A DNA stretch of 64,000 nucleotides from Kineosporia rhizophila. Its GTDB lineage: Bacteria; Actinomycetota; Actinomycetes; Actinomycetales; Kineosporiaceae. Numbering within the stretch: position 1 is the stretch's first letter; every line of letters starts with the position of its first letter. The DNA is taken from positions 41,696 to 105,695 of the forward strand of contig NZ_JAJSOH010000027.1 in the NCBI RefSeq assembly GCF_021277265.1, written 5' to 3'. Positions 26,944 through 36,300 of this stretch are shown here, one piece after another. The notes beneath the pieces are model-generated. The model worked only from the letters and a program-made list of their open reading frames with translations, was not told the DNA's origin and did no database searches. Position numbers and translations under genes: made by a program.

Positions 26944-27591
26944 TCAGGCCTTGGCCGGGTCGAGCACCTTGTCGATCAGGTACACGGTGGCGTTGGCGGT
27001 CTTGATCCCGCCGCAGACCACGTTCGCGTCGTTGACCTTGAGCTCGTTGCCCGAGCCGGACACCTTCACCTTGCCGCCCTGAACGGTCACCTGTTCGCCG
27101 ACCACCTTGCCGGGCGCCAGTTCCCCGGCCACCACGTGGTAGGTGAGGGTGGCCACCAGCGCCTGGTCGTCCTTCTTCAGCCGGCTCAGGCGCTTGGCCG
27201 GGACTGCGGCGAAGGCGGTGTCGACCGGGGCGAAGACCGTGTACTCGTTGCCGTTCAGGGTGTCGACCAGGTCGACCTTCTTGTTCAGCTTGCCCGACAC
27301 CGCGGCGGTGAGCTGCTTCAGCATCGGGTTGTTGGAGGCCGCGGTGGCCACCGGGTCGTTGGCCATCGCCTCGACCGAGCCCTTGCCGGTGGGCACCTGG
27401 GTGGCGTAGGCGGAACAGCCCGGGCCGACCAGGTTGGCCATCTCCACCGACTGGTTGGCGGCGGCGGTGGTGCGGGAGGCACTCGGCGTGGTCTCGCTGC
27501 CCTCGTCACTGTCGCTGCTGCACGCCGCCAGGGCGAGGGTGGCCGCGACAGCGGCCCCGGCGGCGAGCGTACGGCGGATCGACGGGTTCAT
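26944..27591 (-). CDS. Secreted fasciclin-domain lipoprotein (MPT70/MPT83-like)
   Basis: 215-residue lipoprotein with lipobox LALAACSS, a Ser/Asp/Thr-rich linker and one fasciclin (FAS1) domain (about 85-215), with H1-type TVFAPVDTAF and H2-type LTYHVVAGEL motifs. FAS1 domains mediate surface adhesion. It sits two genes downstream of sigK-rskA, the same association seen for MPT70/MPT83 and SigK in M. tuberculosis, so SigK control is likely. The alternative TTG start three codons earlier would place the RBS too close. Confidence 0.92.
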   Translation of the reverse strand: MNPSIRRTLAAGAAVAATLALAACSSDSDEGSETTPSASRTTAAANQSVEMANLVGPGCSAYATQVPTGKGSVEAMANDPVATAASNNPMLKQLTAAVSGKLNKKVDLVDTLNGNEYTVFAPVDTAFAAVPAKRLSRLKKDDQALVATLTYHVVAGELAPGKVVGEQVTVQGGKVKVSGSGNELKVNDANVVCGGIKTANATVYLIDKVLDPAKA

Positions 27592-27612
27592 CTCAGGCAA
27601 AGCCTTCCCTAG

Positions 27613-27639
27613 TAAACGCCCGGCGGGGAGCGGGTTTCC
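27613..27639 (-). promoter_or_regulatory. Candidate ECF-type promoter of the fasciclin gene
   Basis: Reading the minus strand, GGAAAC (27634-27639) is followed after 15 nt by CGTTTA (27613-27618), about 20 bp upstream of the fasciclin start. This resembles an ECF sigma promoter (GGAAC/CGTT class). It does not match the published mycobacterial SigK consensus, so the sigma factor is uncertain. Confidence 0.3.
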
Positions 27640-27725
27640 GATGAACCAGGATCCCCGCCCCGGCGCCGGGCGCCGGCGAGCAACACACCCGGTGCGCTGC
27701 TCGTCCGATCACCCGAGGAAGGCCG

Positions 27726-28433
27726 TCAGGTCGCCGCCAGGCGGACCACCGCCGGTGTGGTGGGCTGCTTCGAGCCGCCCTCGGGCTCGACCGAGACCGC
27801 GAGCTGGGCGTCGGTGGGGATGTCGCTCATGAAGGCCGACCCGTCGCCGTTCTCCAGCTTCAGCATCCCGCCGGACGTCACCTGGCCGTCGGACCCGATC
27901 ACCCACATCTGGTAGCCGTGCCCGTGCGGCGCGTCCGGTACCCCGGTGGCGGCCAGCACCGCGTCGCCCTCGGCCATCACCATGGTGGCGGTGCCACCAC
28001 CGGTGACGGTGTGGTCGACCTCCACCCGCTCGGGCGAGGTCAGCACCCGGGCCATGCCGTCGGCCAGGTTGCGCGCGTCTTCGGCGGCCTGGTGCTGCTG
28101 CCAGGCGACTCCCCCGAGGGTGGCCCCGGCGGCGATCAGCAGGGCGGCTGCGGCGCCGGTGAGCGCCTGCCGCCACGACGGGCGCCGCACCACGCGGGAA
28201 GACCGGGCCGGCAGCTGACGGGTCCGCGACACCTCGGCCATCACCCGCTGGTGCAGGCCGTGCGGGGCGGGCTGGGAGACCCGGTCGGCCAGGGAGGCCG
28301 CTGCCTCGGAGAAGTCGCGTACCTCGGCCGCGCAGGCCGGGCACTCGCGCAGATGGTGCTCGAACCGCCGCTGCTCGACCTCGTCGAGCGCGTCCAGCGC
28401 ATAGGCCGCAGAAAGATCGTGCAGGTCAGGCAT
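27726..28433 (-). CDS. rskA: Anti-sigma-K factor RskA
   Basis: 235-residue single-pass membrane anti-sigma factor. The N-terminal zinc-binding anti-sigma domain has the His-x3-Cys-x2-Cys motif (HHLRECPACAAE). A transmembrane helix is at about 92-112 (LTGAAAALLIAAGATLGGVA), and the extracytoplasmic RskA C-terminal domain is complete. Overlaps sigK by 8 bp. It should hold SigK at the membrane until regulated proteolysis. Confidence 0.93.
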   Translation of the reverse strand: MPDLHDLSAAYALDALDEVEQRRFEHHLRECPACAAEVRDFSEAAASLADRVSQPAPHGLHQRVMAEVSRTRQLPARSSRVVRRPSWRQALTGAAAALLIAAGATLGGVAWQQHQAAEDARNLADGMARVLTSPERVEVDHTVTGGGTATMVMAEGDAVLAATGVPDAPHGHGYQMWVIGSDGQVTSGGMLKLENGDGSAFMSDIPTDAQLAVSVEPEGGSKQPTTPAVVRLAAT

Positions 28434-29028
28434 CCGAACCCACCCCCAGGCAGTCGCGCAGGCGGATCAATCCGTCCCGCATCCTGGTCTTCACCGTGCC
28501 GAGCGGCAGTTCCATCACGTCGGCCACGTCGGAGTAGCTGCGCCCGCCGTAGTAGGCCAGCGTGACCGTCTCGCGCTGACGCGGGGTCAGCCCGTCCAGG
28601 CAGTGCCGCACCCGCTCGGCCTCCAGGCGGCGTTCCACCTTCTCCACCACTTCGTCGTACTCACGCTCGTTGCTGCGCGCGGCCACCGCCTGGTCGCGGT
28701 TACGGGAGGCCTGCGAGCTGCGCACCCGGTCGACCGCGCGGCGGTGGGTCAGCGTGGCCACCCAGGCCCGCGCGCTCCCCCGGGCCGCGTCGAAGCGGGC
28801 GGCGCTGCGCCAGATCTCCAGCAGCACCTCCTGGGCCACTTCCTCGGCCTGGTGCGGATCCCGCAGCACCGACCGGGCCAGGCCGAAGACCACGTCCGCG
28901 ACCCGGGCGTAGACCTGCTCGAAGGCCGCCTCGTCGCCCCGGCCGACCCGGCCCAGGAGCACCTCGGTCGTCTCCGCGGCGTCCGGCCCGCGGGCCGGGA
29001 CCGGTACGGGCTCTCGCCGTCCCACCAT
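28426..29028 (-). CDS. sigK: ECF RNA polymerase sigma factor SigK
   Basis: 200-residue ECF sigma factor. Region 2 (about 30-100, with LRDPHQAEEVAQEVLLEIW) and region 4 (about 135-190, helix-turn-helix in YYGGRSYSDVADVMELPLGTVKTRM) are complete. The overlapping rskA and the nearby fasciclin gene identify the SigK type. ATG start at 29028. The upstream region contains a hairpin and a SigK-like promoter candidate. Confidence 0.92.
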   Translation of the reverse strand: MVGRREPVPVPARGPDAAETTEVLLGRVGRGDEAAFEQVYARVADVVFGLARSVLRDPHQAEEVAQEVLLEIWRSAARFDAARGSARAWVATLTHRRAVDRVRSSQASRNRDQAVAARSNEREYDEVVEKVERRLEAERVRHCLDGLTPRQRETVTLAYYGGRSYSDVADVMELPLGTVKTRMRDGLIRLRDCLGVGSDA

Positions 29029-29063
29029 CTGCGCACTGCCCTTCCACGGCCGTTCTCCTGCGA

Positions 29064-29102
29064 GGTCGGCGCAAGTTCGGCGCCGACCGGGGCGGCGGAT
29101 TG
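29064..29102 (-). promoter_or_regulatory. sigK upstream region: hairpin and SigK-like promoter candidate
   Basis: On the minus strand CAATCC (29097-29102), 16 nt, then CCGAAC (29075-29080) resembles the mycobacterial SigK promoter (CCATCC/CCGAAT type, from memory). It overlaps a 9-bp hairpin (29064-29072 with 29080-29088) that could instead terminate corA. The two readings compete; autoregulation by SigK is the more interesting one. Confidence 0.3.
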
Positions 29103-29139
29103 GTGCAGGTTACCGGTGGATCAGCGGGCGGGACGAAGC

Positions 29140-30360
29140 TCACAGCCAGTCGTTGCGCTTGAACAGCGCCCACAGCCCGACGCTGATCGAGACGATCAGC
29201 GTCAGCGCGTAGGCGTAACCGTACTTCCAGCCCAGCTCCGGCATGTGCTCGAAGTTCATCCCGTAGACCCCGGCGATCGCGGTCGGCACCAGCCCGATCG
29301 CCGCCCAGGCGGAGATCTTGCGCATGTCGTTGTTCTGCCGCATGGCCACCTCGTTCTGGGTCACCGAGAGCCGGGCCACGTTGGCCTGCAGCACGTCCGA
29401 GAGCAGGCTGTCCTGCCGCTCGATCTCGTCGGTCACCCGCATGATGTGGTCGTGCACGTCGCGGAAGTACTTGCGCGCGCTCTTGTCCGACCCCGGCACC
29501 CCGCCGGTCATCAGCTTGAACATCGGCTCCCCGAGCGGCAGCACCGCCCGGCGGAACTCCAGCACCTCGCGTTTGAGCTTGTAGATCCGCTCGGTGTGGT
29601 CGCCCTCCCGTAGGCCGAACACCTGCTGCTCGATCTGCCCGATGTCGTCGTCGATCGAGGCGGCGACCACCTCGTACTCGTCCACGATCAGGTCGGCCAC
29701 CCGGTGCAGCACGGCGATCGGGCCGCGCTCGCTGGCCTCCAGCCGGCCGGCGTCCAGTTCGCGCCGCACCCGGCTGAGCACGTCGGTCTGCCCGTGCCGC
29801 ACCGAGACCAGGAAGTGCTCGCCGACGAACAGCGCGATCTCCTCGACCTCGACGATCTCCTCGCTGTCCACGTAGCGCACCGGCCGCAGCACCATGAACG
29901 AGACCTTCTCGTCCTCGTACACCTCCAGCTTGGGCCGCTGGAGGGCGTTGATCGCGTCCTCCACCGCCAGCGGGGGCAGCCGGAACTCGCCGGCGACGTG
30001 CTGCACGTCCTCGGCCGAGGGGTTCTGCAGTCCGATCCAGACGAACCCGTTGGTGCGCCGGGCCGCCTGCGCGGCCTGCTGCATCGGCAACCGGGTGCTG
30101 CTGCGCAGTCCGGTCTCGTAGACCGCGCAGTCGCCGATCACGTCCTCCACGTTGCGGTGCCGGGTCCGGCGGGGGATGCCGTTCTCGTGGCCGTTGTCGT
30201 CCACGACGCCGTTCAGGCCCTGCGGATCCCGGTCGTCCACGACGAAACTCCCCCACAGCGGTGCCGACAGCTCCCGCACCCGGCGCAGCCGGTGCAGTGC
30301 CTTACCCGACCACCGGGCCGGTGGTGTCGTGCCCTCGAACCAGCGCGTCGGCGTCTTCAA
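29140..30360 (-). CDS. corA: CorA-family magnesium/divalent cation channel
   Basis: 406-residue CorA. A large cytosolic domain (1-340) precedes two C-terminal helices with the selectivity motif GMN in VYGMNFEHMPEL and a basic end (FKRNDWL). The start is a TTG at 30360 with GGGAG eight bases upstream. The first 60 residues are not conserved in the family and a later start is possible. It lies upstream of sigK on the same strand, with about 110 bp between. Confidence 0.92.
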   Translation of the reverse strand: MKTPTRWFEGTTPPARWSGKALHRLRRVRELSAPLWGSFVVDDRDPQGLNGVVDDNGHENGIPRRTRHRNVEDVIGDCAVYETGLRSSTRLPMQQAAQAARRTNGFVWIGLQNPSAEDVQHVAGEFRLPPLAVEDAINALQRPKLEVYEDEKVSFMVLRPVRYVDSEEIVEVEEIALFVGEHFLVSVRHGQTDVLSRVRRELDAGRLEASERGPIAVLHRVADLIVDEYEVVAASIDDDIGQIEQQVFGLREGDHTERIYKLKREVLEFRRAVLPLGEPMFKLMTGGVPGSDKSARKYFRDVHDHIMRVTDEIERQDSLLSDVLQANVARLSVTQNEVAMRQNNDMRKISAWAAIGLVPTAIAGVYGMNFEHMPELGWKYGYAYALTLIVSISVGLWALFKRNDWL

Positions 30361-30384
30361 TGCGGTGTTCTCCCAGCGAACGAT

Positions 30385-31872
30385 CTACGGCAGCGCCCAA
30401 GTGTGCACCGGTTCGTTCGCATGCATGCCCTCGCAGTACTGCTCCACCATCCGGCGCAGGGCCTCGGCCCGTTCCATGCCTGAGCGCCCGGACGTGCCGT
30501 GCTCGAGCCGCTCCACCGCCGCCACCTGCCAGGACGCGCCGTTGCGGCCGGACTTGACCCGCCCCTCGACGATGCCCAGGTACCGATCCACATCCTCGGC
30601 GGGCACCCCGGCGGACTGGAGCCCCTCGGCCGCCATCGGCAGCAACCGGCGCAGCACCAGCTCGTCCACCCCGGTCTGGCCCAGCTGCGGCGAGTACACC
30701 GTGGCGTCCAGACCGTCTTTCGCGCACGCCAGGAAGTTCTCCTCGGCCGCCGCGAAGGACATCTTGGACCAGGCGGGCCGCCCGTCGTCCATCAGCGAGC
30801 GCAGTGCCCCGTGGAAGAACGCCGCGTTGGCCACCGTGTCGACCACCGTGGGCCCGGCCGGCAGTACCCGGTTCTCCACCCGTACGTGCGGCTCACCGTC
30901 GACCACCGCGTAGATCGGCCGGTTCCAGCGGTAGACCGTGCCGTTGTGCAGCCGCAGCTCCTGGAGCGTGGGCGCGCGGCCCGCGTCCAGCTCGGCCACC
31001 GGGTCCTCCTCGCTCAGTTCCGGCAGCAGCGAGGGGAAGTACCAGCCGTTCTCGGCGAACAGGTCGAAGATCGAGGAGATCCACTTCTCGCCGAACCAGA
31101 CCCGCGGGCGCACCCCCTGGTTCTGCAGTTCCTGCGGGCGGGTGTCGGTGGCCTGCTTGAACAGCTCGATCCGGGTCTCGGCCCAGAGCCGGCGGCCGAA
31201 GAAGAACGGGGAGTTGGCGCCGACCGCCAGTTGCGGGCCGGCCAGGATCTGCGCGGCGTTCCAGGCCCGGGCGAAGTCTTCGGGCTGCACCTGCACGTGC
31301 AACTGCACGCTGGTGCAGGCCGACTCGGGCGCCAGCGAGTTCGCGAAGGTGGACAGGCGCTCCACCCCGTGGATGTCCAGGTGCAGGTTCTCGCCCCGGG
31401 CGGCCAGGATCGAGTCGTTCAGCGCCTTGTAGCGCGGCGAGGGAGTCATCCACTCCGGGTCGCTCAGGTGCTCGGGCATCGTGGTGGGCAGGATGCCGAC
31501 CATGACGATGTGCGCACCGTTGCGGTTGGCGGCCTGCTCGGCGTTGTTCAGCACCTCACGCAGCCGGGTCTCGGTGCCGGCCAGGTCGCTCAGCGGCGAG
31601 GGCTCGACGTTGAGTTCGATGTTGTAGGCGCCCAGCTCGGTCTGGAAGTTCGGGTCGCCGATGCCCTCCAGCACGGCGGCGTTGCTCAGGGTCGGCCGGA
31701 AGTCCGGGCCGACCAGGTTGAGCTCCATCTCCAGCCCGGTCATCGGGCGGTCGTCGTCGAACGGCCAGGTGGCCAGCAGGCGCTCGAAGACGTCCAGGCA
31801 GAGGTCGACTTTCTCGCGGTAGCGCTGCCGCTCCTCGGCCGAGTAGCGGATCGCCGAGATCTCGTCACCCAT
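30385..31872 (-). CDS. Glutamate-cysteine ligase-like (GCS2 family) enzyme
   Basis: About 495-residue ATP-grasp-like carboxylate-amine ligase of the GCS2 family. Conserved features include TGLEMELNLVGPD (ATP/Mg site), AYNIELNVEPSPL, HIVMVGILPTTMP, LHVQVQPEDFARAWNAAQ and ANSPFFFGRRLWAETR. Relatives are annotated as glutamate-cysteine ligase or as EgtA/YbdK types, so the acceptor amine is not certain. The GTG at 31890 is an alternative start. It converges with nothing: corA follows on the same strand 24 bp downstream. Confidence 0.85.
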   Translation of the reverse strand: MGDEISAIRYSAEERQRYREKVDLCLDVFERLLATWPFDDDRPMTGLEMELNLVGPDFRPTLSNAAVLEGIGDPNFQTELGAYNIELNVEPSPLSDLAGTETRLREVLNNAEQAANRNGAHIVMVGILPTTMPEHLSDPEWMTPSPRYKALNDSILAARGENLHLDIHGVERLSTFANSLAPESACTSVQLHVQVQPEDFARAWNAAQILAGPQLAVGANSPFFFGRRLWAETRIELFKQATDTRPQELQNQGVRPRVWFGEKWISSIFDLFAENGWYFPSLLPELSEEDPVAELDAGRAPTLQELRLHNGTVYRWNRPIYAVVDGEPHVRVENRVLPAGPTVVDTVANAAFFHGALRSLMDDGRPAWSKMSFAAAEENFLACAKDGLDATVYSPQLGQTGVDELVLRRLLPMAAEGLQSAGVPAEDVDRYLGIVEGRVKSGRNGASWQVAAVERLEHGTSGRSGMERAEALRRMVEQYCEGMHANEPVHTWALP

Positions 31873-32062
31873 ACCTCGACCAAACCACACCTTCGCGGCC
31901 CTGGCGAGGGGAGATGATCTACGAAGGCGCCGGGCGGAACATCACTTTAGGACGATTGGGAACTCGGCTCCCGCTTCCGATGGGTGAGACCGGGCCTGTC
32001 CGGACACTCCGCTTTTGCCCGGATCGCGGCGCGCCGATAAGGGTTTTGTCGGTGGGGGTGCC

Positions 32063-32068
32063 TACCGT
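32063..32068 (+). promoter_or_regulatory. -10 hexamer for a leaderless sbcD transcript
   Basis: TACCGT ends 8 nt before the sbcD GTG at 32077, and no Shine-Dalgarno is present. This spacing places the transcription start at or next to the G of GTG. No clear -35 was found. Confidence 0.4.
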
Positions 32069-32076
32069 GTCCTCTC

Positions 32077-33339
32077 GTGCGCATCCTTCACAGCTCCGAC
32101 TGGCACCTGGGCCGGTCGTTCCACCGGGTGGATCTGCTGTCCGCACAGGCCGCGCACCTCGACCACCTGGCCGAGGTGGTGCGCGCCGAGAAGGTCGACG
32201 TGGTCCTGGTGGCGGGCGACATCTACGACCGGGCGCTGCCCGCGGTCGACGCGGTCACCCTGCTCGACGAGGGCTTGCACCGACTGGTGTCAGCCGGGTC
32301 CCAGGTGATCCTGTCCAGCGGCAATCACGACTCGGCCCGCCGGCTCGGCTTCAACTCCCGCCTGCTGGGTGCGGCCGGGCTGCACATCCGCACCGATCCG
32401 GCCCAGGTGGGCACGCCGGTGCTGCTGTCCGACGAGCACGGCGAGGTGGCCTTCCACCCGCTGCCCTACCTCGAGCCCGCGCTGGCCGCCGGGGTGCTGG
32501 GCGCCGAGCGCAGTCACGCCGGCGTGCTCGGGGCGGCCCTGCAGCGGGTGCGCGCCGACCTGGCCGAGCGGCCAGGCCTGCGCTCGGTGGTCTCGGCCCA
32601 CGCCTTCGTCATGGGCGGGGCCGCCTCGGACAGCGAAAGAGAGCTGGCCGTGGGTGGTCTCGGGCAGGTGCCTCTGGCCCTGTTCGAGGGCGTCGACTAC
32701 GTGGCCCTCGGGCACCTGCACGGCCGGCAGAAACTGGCCGGGCAGGCCCGCTACAGCGGCTCCCCGCTGGCCTTCTCGTTCTCCGAGGCCGATCACCACA
32801 AGGGCAGCTGGCTGGTCGATCTCGACGCGAACGGGCTGGCCGGGGTCGAGGCGGTGCCCGCCCCGGTGCCCCGGCGGCTGGGCCGGTTGCGCGGCGAGCT
32901 CGCCGAACTGCTCACCGAGGCCCGCTTCGCCGCCCACGAGCAGGAGTGGGTGCAGATCACCCTCACCGATCCGCGGCGCCCGGCCGAGCCGATGGAGCAG
33001 CTGCGCCGGCGTTTCCCGCACCTGCTCGAACTGCGGCTCGACCCGCAGCGGGCCGGCCGCGCCAGCGCGGCCGGTTACACCGAGAAGATCGCCGGACTGC
33101 CGGATCTGGACGTCTGCTGCAGTTTCCTGGAGCACGTGCGCGGCCGTACCGCCTCCCCCGCCGAGACGGTGCTGCTGCAGCAGGCCCTGGAGGCGGCGCT
33201 GATCGAGAGCATGGAAGGGGCGCCCGGTTCGGCCTACCGCGACCTGGCCGCGATGGCCGCCGAGTCTCCGGTGAGCGATGCCGAACTGCAGCAGCTGCTG
33301 AGCCCCAAGGCGCCGGGCCGGCGCGGGCGGAGCGCCTGA
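32077..33339 (+). CDS. sbcD: SbcD, nuclease subunit of SbcCD
   Basis: 420-residue calcineurin-like metallophosphoesterase subunit of the SbcCD (Mre11-Rad50) nuclease that opens hairpins and processes double-strand breaks. Metal motifs: HSSDWHLG, VVLVAGDIYDR, LSSGNHDS, SAHAF and ALGHLHGRQ. GTG start. It overlaps sbcC by one base (TGATG). A complete gene of usual size. Confidence 0.95.
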   Translation: MRILHSSDWHLGRSFHRVDLLSAQAAHLDHLAEVVRAEKVDVVLVAGDIYDRALPAVDAVTLLDEGLHRLVSAGSQVILSSGNHDSARRLGFNSRLLGAAGLHIRTDPAQVGTPVLLSDEHGEVAFHPLPYLEPALAAGVLGAERSHAGVLGAALQRVRADLAERPGLRSVVSAHAFVMGGAASDSERELAVGGLGQVPLALFEGVDYVALGHLHGRQKLAGQARYSGSPLAFSFSEADHHKGSWLVDLDANGLAGVEAVPAPVPRRLGRLRGELAELLTEARFAAHEQEWVQITLTDPRRPAEPMEQLRRRFPHLLELRLDPQRAGRASAAGYTEKIAGLPDLDVCCSFLEHVRGRTASPAETVLLQQALEAALIESMEGAPGSAYRDLAAMAAESPVSDAELQQLLSPKAPGRRGRSA

Positions 33340-36300
33340 TGCGCCTGCACCGTCTCGAGATCACCGCCTTCGGCCCGTTCGCCGAGCACCAGCAGATCGA
33401 CTTCGACGAGCTCAGCGGCGCCGGCCTGTTCCTGCTGCACGGCCCCACCGGCGCGGGCAAGACCAGCGTGCTCGACGCGCTCTGCTTCGCCCTCTACGGG
33501 CGGGTCCCGGGCAGCCGGGGGGCCTCCGGCCGCTACCGCAGCGACCACGCCGATCCGGCGGTGCGGGCCGAGGTGGTGTGCGAGTTCACCGTGGCCGGGC
33601 GGCGTCTGGAGGTCACCCGCTCACCGGAGTGGCAGCGTCCGAAGAAGCGCGGCACCGGTTTCACCCGCGAGCAGGCGCACGTGGTGGTGCGTGAGTGGGT
33701 GGCCGACGGCTGGGTCGGCCGGACGAACCGTATGGACGAGGCGGGAGACCTGATCGGGCAGCTGATCGGGCTCGGGCCGGAACAGTTCACCAAGCTGATC
33801 CTGCTGCCCCAGGGCGAGTTCGCGGCGTTCCTGCGGGCTTCGGCCGAGGAGCGGCGGCCGCTGTTGCAGAAGCTCTTCGGCACCGACCGTTTCGCCGCGG
33901 TGGAGAGCTGGCTGGGCGAACGCCGCCGGGAGGGGGCCGGTTCGGTGGCGGCCGCCCGCGCCGGGACGGCCCGGCTGTTCGCCCGGGCCCAGGAGGCCCG
34001 CCCCGACCAGCCCGGCCAATCCGACCAGTCCGACCAGCCCGACCAGGGCCCCGGCAGCGGTCACGAGGATCTGGATCTCGACGACACCGAGGCGGTCACG
34101 GCCCTCGTCCGTGAGTGGGCCACCCAGGCCCACGCCCAGTTGCGCGCCGCCCACACCGCCGCGGTGAAGGCCGAGGCCGCACACGAGAAGGCCCGCGCCG
34201 AGCACGAATCCGTGGCCGAGACCGTACGGCTGCGCGACCGGCGCCGCGAACTGGTGGCCGAACATGGTCTACTGATCTCGCAGTCACCGGAGCAGGCGGT
34301 CCGTAAGGCCCGCCTCCAGGCCGCCGGGCACGCCCCGGTCCTGCTCCCGTTGCTGGCCGAGCTCGACGCGGCGTCGGTGGAGGTCGAGACCGCCGAATTC
34401 CGCGTCGAGTCGGCCCGGCGGCGCCTCGCCGACCACGGGCTGGAAGGTCAGGTCGACGACGGCGGTGGCCGAACCAGCCCGGGCCACCCACACCAGGCCG
34501 AACCGGCCGACCAGGCCGAACCGGCCCGGCTACGGCAGGAACTGACCCGGCTGCGGCAGGAACTGGCCGCCCTCACCGCCCTTCTCCCCGCCGACCTGGA
34601 ACTGCGCCGGCTCGACCGGCAGGCCCTGGCCACGCAGGAGCAGCTGCAGCAGACCGAGGCCGCCCGGGTGCAGGCCGAGAAGGCCGCCGCCCGGCTGAAC
34701 GAGCAGGCCGAGAAGCTGCTGGCGGCCCGGGGCGAGAGCGAGATGCTGGCCTCCGCCGCCGAAGACCGCCACCGCGACCTGGAGCGGGCCAAGCGGGTGG
34801 CCGAGGCGGTACTACGGGCCCAGCGCCTCACCGAAGAACAGACCAGTCTGGAAGACACCCTGCGTGCCGTCACCGACGTGCACCAGGCCGCCGTCGCCGC
34901 CCAGCAGGAACTGCAGGCCCGGCGTCTGGCCGGGATGGCCGCCGAACTGGCGGCCGGGCTGGGGCGCGACGAGGAGTGCCCGGTGTGCGGCAGCCTCGAC
35001 CACCCGCGCCGGGCCAAGCACCGCGCGCGTCCGGTCACCGAGGAGGAGCAGGAGCGCGCGGCCCATCAGGAGGCCCAGACCTCGGCCCGCCGTGAGCAGG
35101 CCCGTCAGGCCGTCGAGGCCGGGCGGCGGCAACTGGCCGCCCTCACCGCCCTCACCGGCGGGGCCGACGCCGAGGCAGCGATGGCCGAGCTGGCCGGCGC
35201 GCAGTCCCGGCTGTCCGAGGCCAACCGGGCCGCAGCCTCGGCCCAGAAGCTCAACGCCGAGGTGGCCGGTCTGGCCGCCCGCCTGGAAGCGGCCCGGGCC
35301 CGGCTGGAGGCCGCCACCGATGCGGCCTCGGCCGGGCGGGAAGCCTTGGCCGCCCTGGAGAGCCGGCGATCGGACCTGCGCGGACGGCTCGACCAGGCCC
35401 GCGGCGACAGCGCCGACGTGCAGTCCCGTCATGCCCGGGTTACGGCCGCGGTCGAGGCGCTCACCGAGCACGAAGAGGCCCACCGCGCGCTCCAGATCGC
35501 GCGAGACCGGCTGGCCCGGGCCCGCGGTGCAGCCGACAACGCCGCCACCGCAGCCGGTTTCACCGACCGTGAGGCAGCCGCTGCGGCCGCCCTACCGGAG
35601 GCCGACCGAGCCGAGCTGGCCCAGGTCATCGCCGACCACGACGCCCAGCGGGCCCGGGTCGAGGCGCTGCTCGAAGAACTCGGCCGCGAGGAACAGGCCT
35701 CCGCCGCCGCCCGCCGGGCCAAGGAGAAGCAGGCCGCCCGCAAGCCCCGCCGCAAGAAGCCCCGCAAGGCCGATCCGGGCCAGCCCATGCTCGACCTCTG
35801 GGCCGAGCTCGTACCGATCGCCCCCGAACCCGGCCCAGCCACCCAAGAGCCCACCACAGCAGCCAAAACCGACGGGACCGACGGGCCCACCGACGTCGTC
35901 AGTTCCAGCACTCCCGAAGAGGCCGAGCCTGACCTCGACTCCCTGGCCGAGGCCCTGAACGAGATCCTCCAGAACGCCCGCACCGCCCACCAGAGCGCGC
36001 AGCAGCGCCACACCCTGCTCACCCGGGCCGCCCAGGCCCTCACCAACCTGACCATCGAGCTGGAGCAGCACGCCAAGCAGACCGCCGACCTGCGGGCCTC
36101 CTTCGCCACCCTCGACGCGGTCTCCCGCTGCATCGAGGGCACCGGCGGCGACAACCAGCTGCGCATGCGCCTGAGCTCGTACGTGCTGGCCGCCCGGCTG
36201 GAACAGGTGGCCCAGGCCGCCACCCTGCGACTGGCCGCGATGTCCGGCGGCCGGTACTCCCTGGTGCACACCGACGGCCCCTCCCGCGGCGGCGCCCGGT

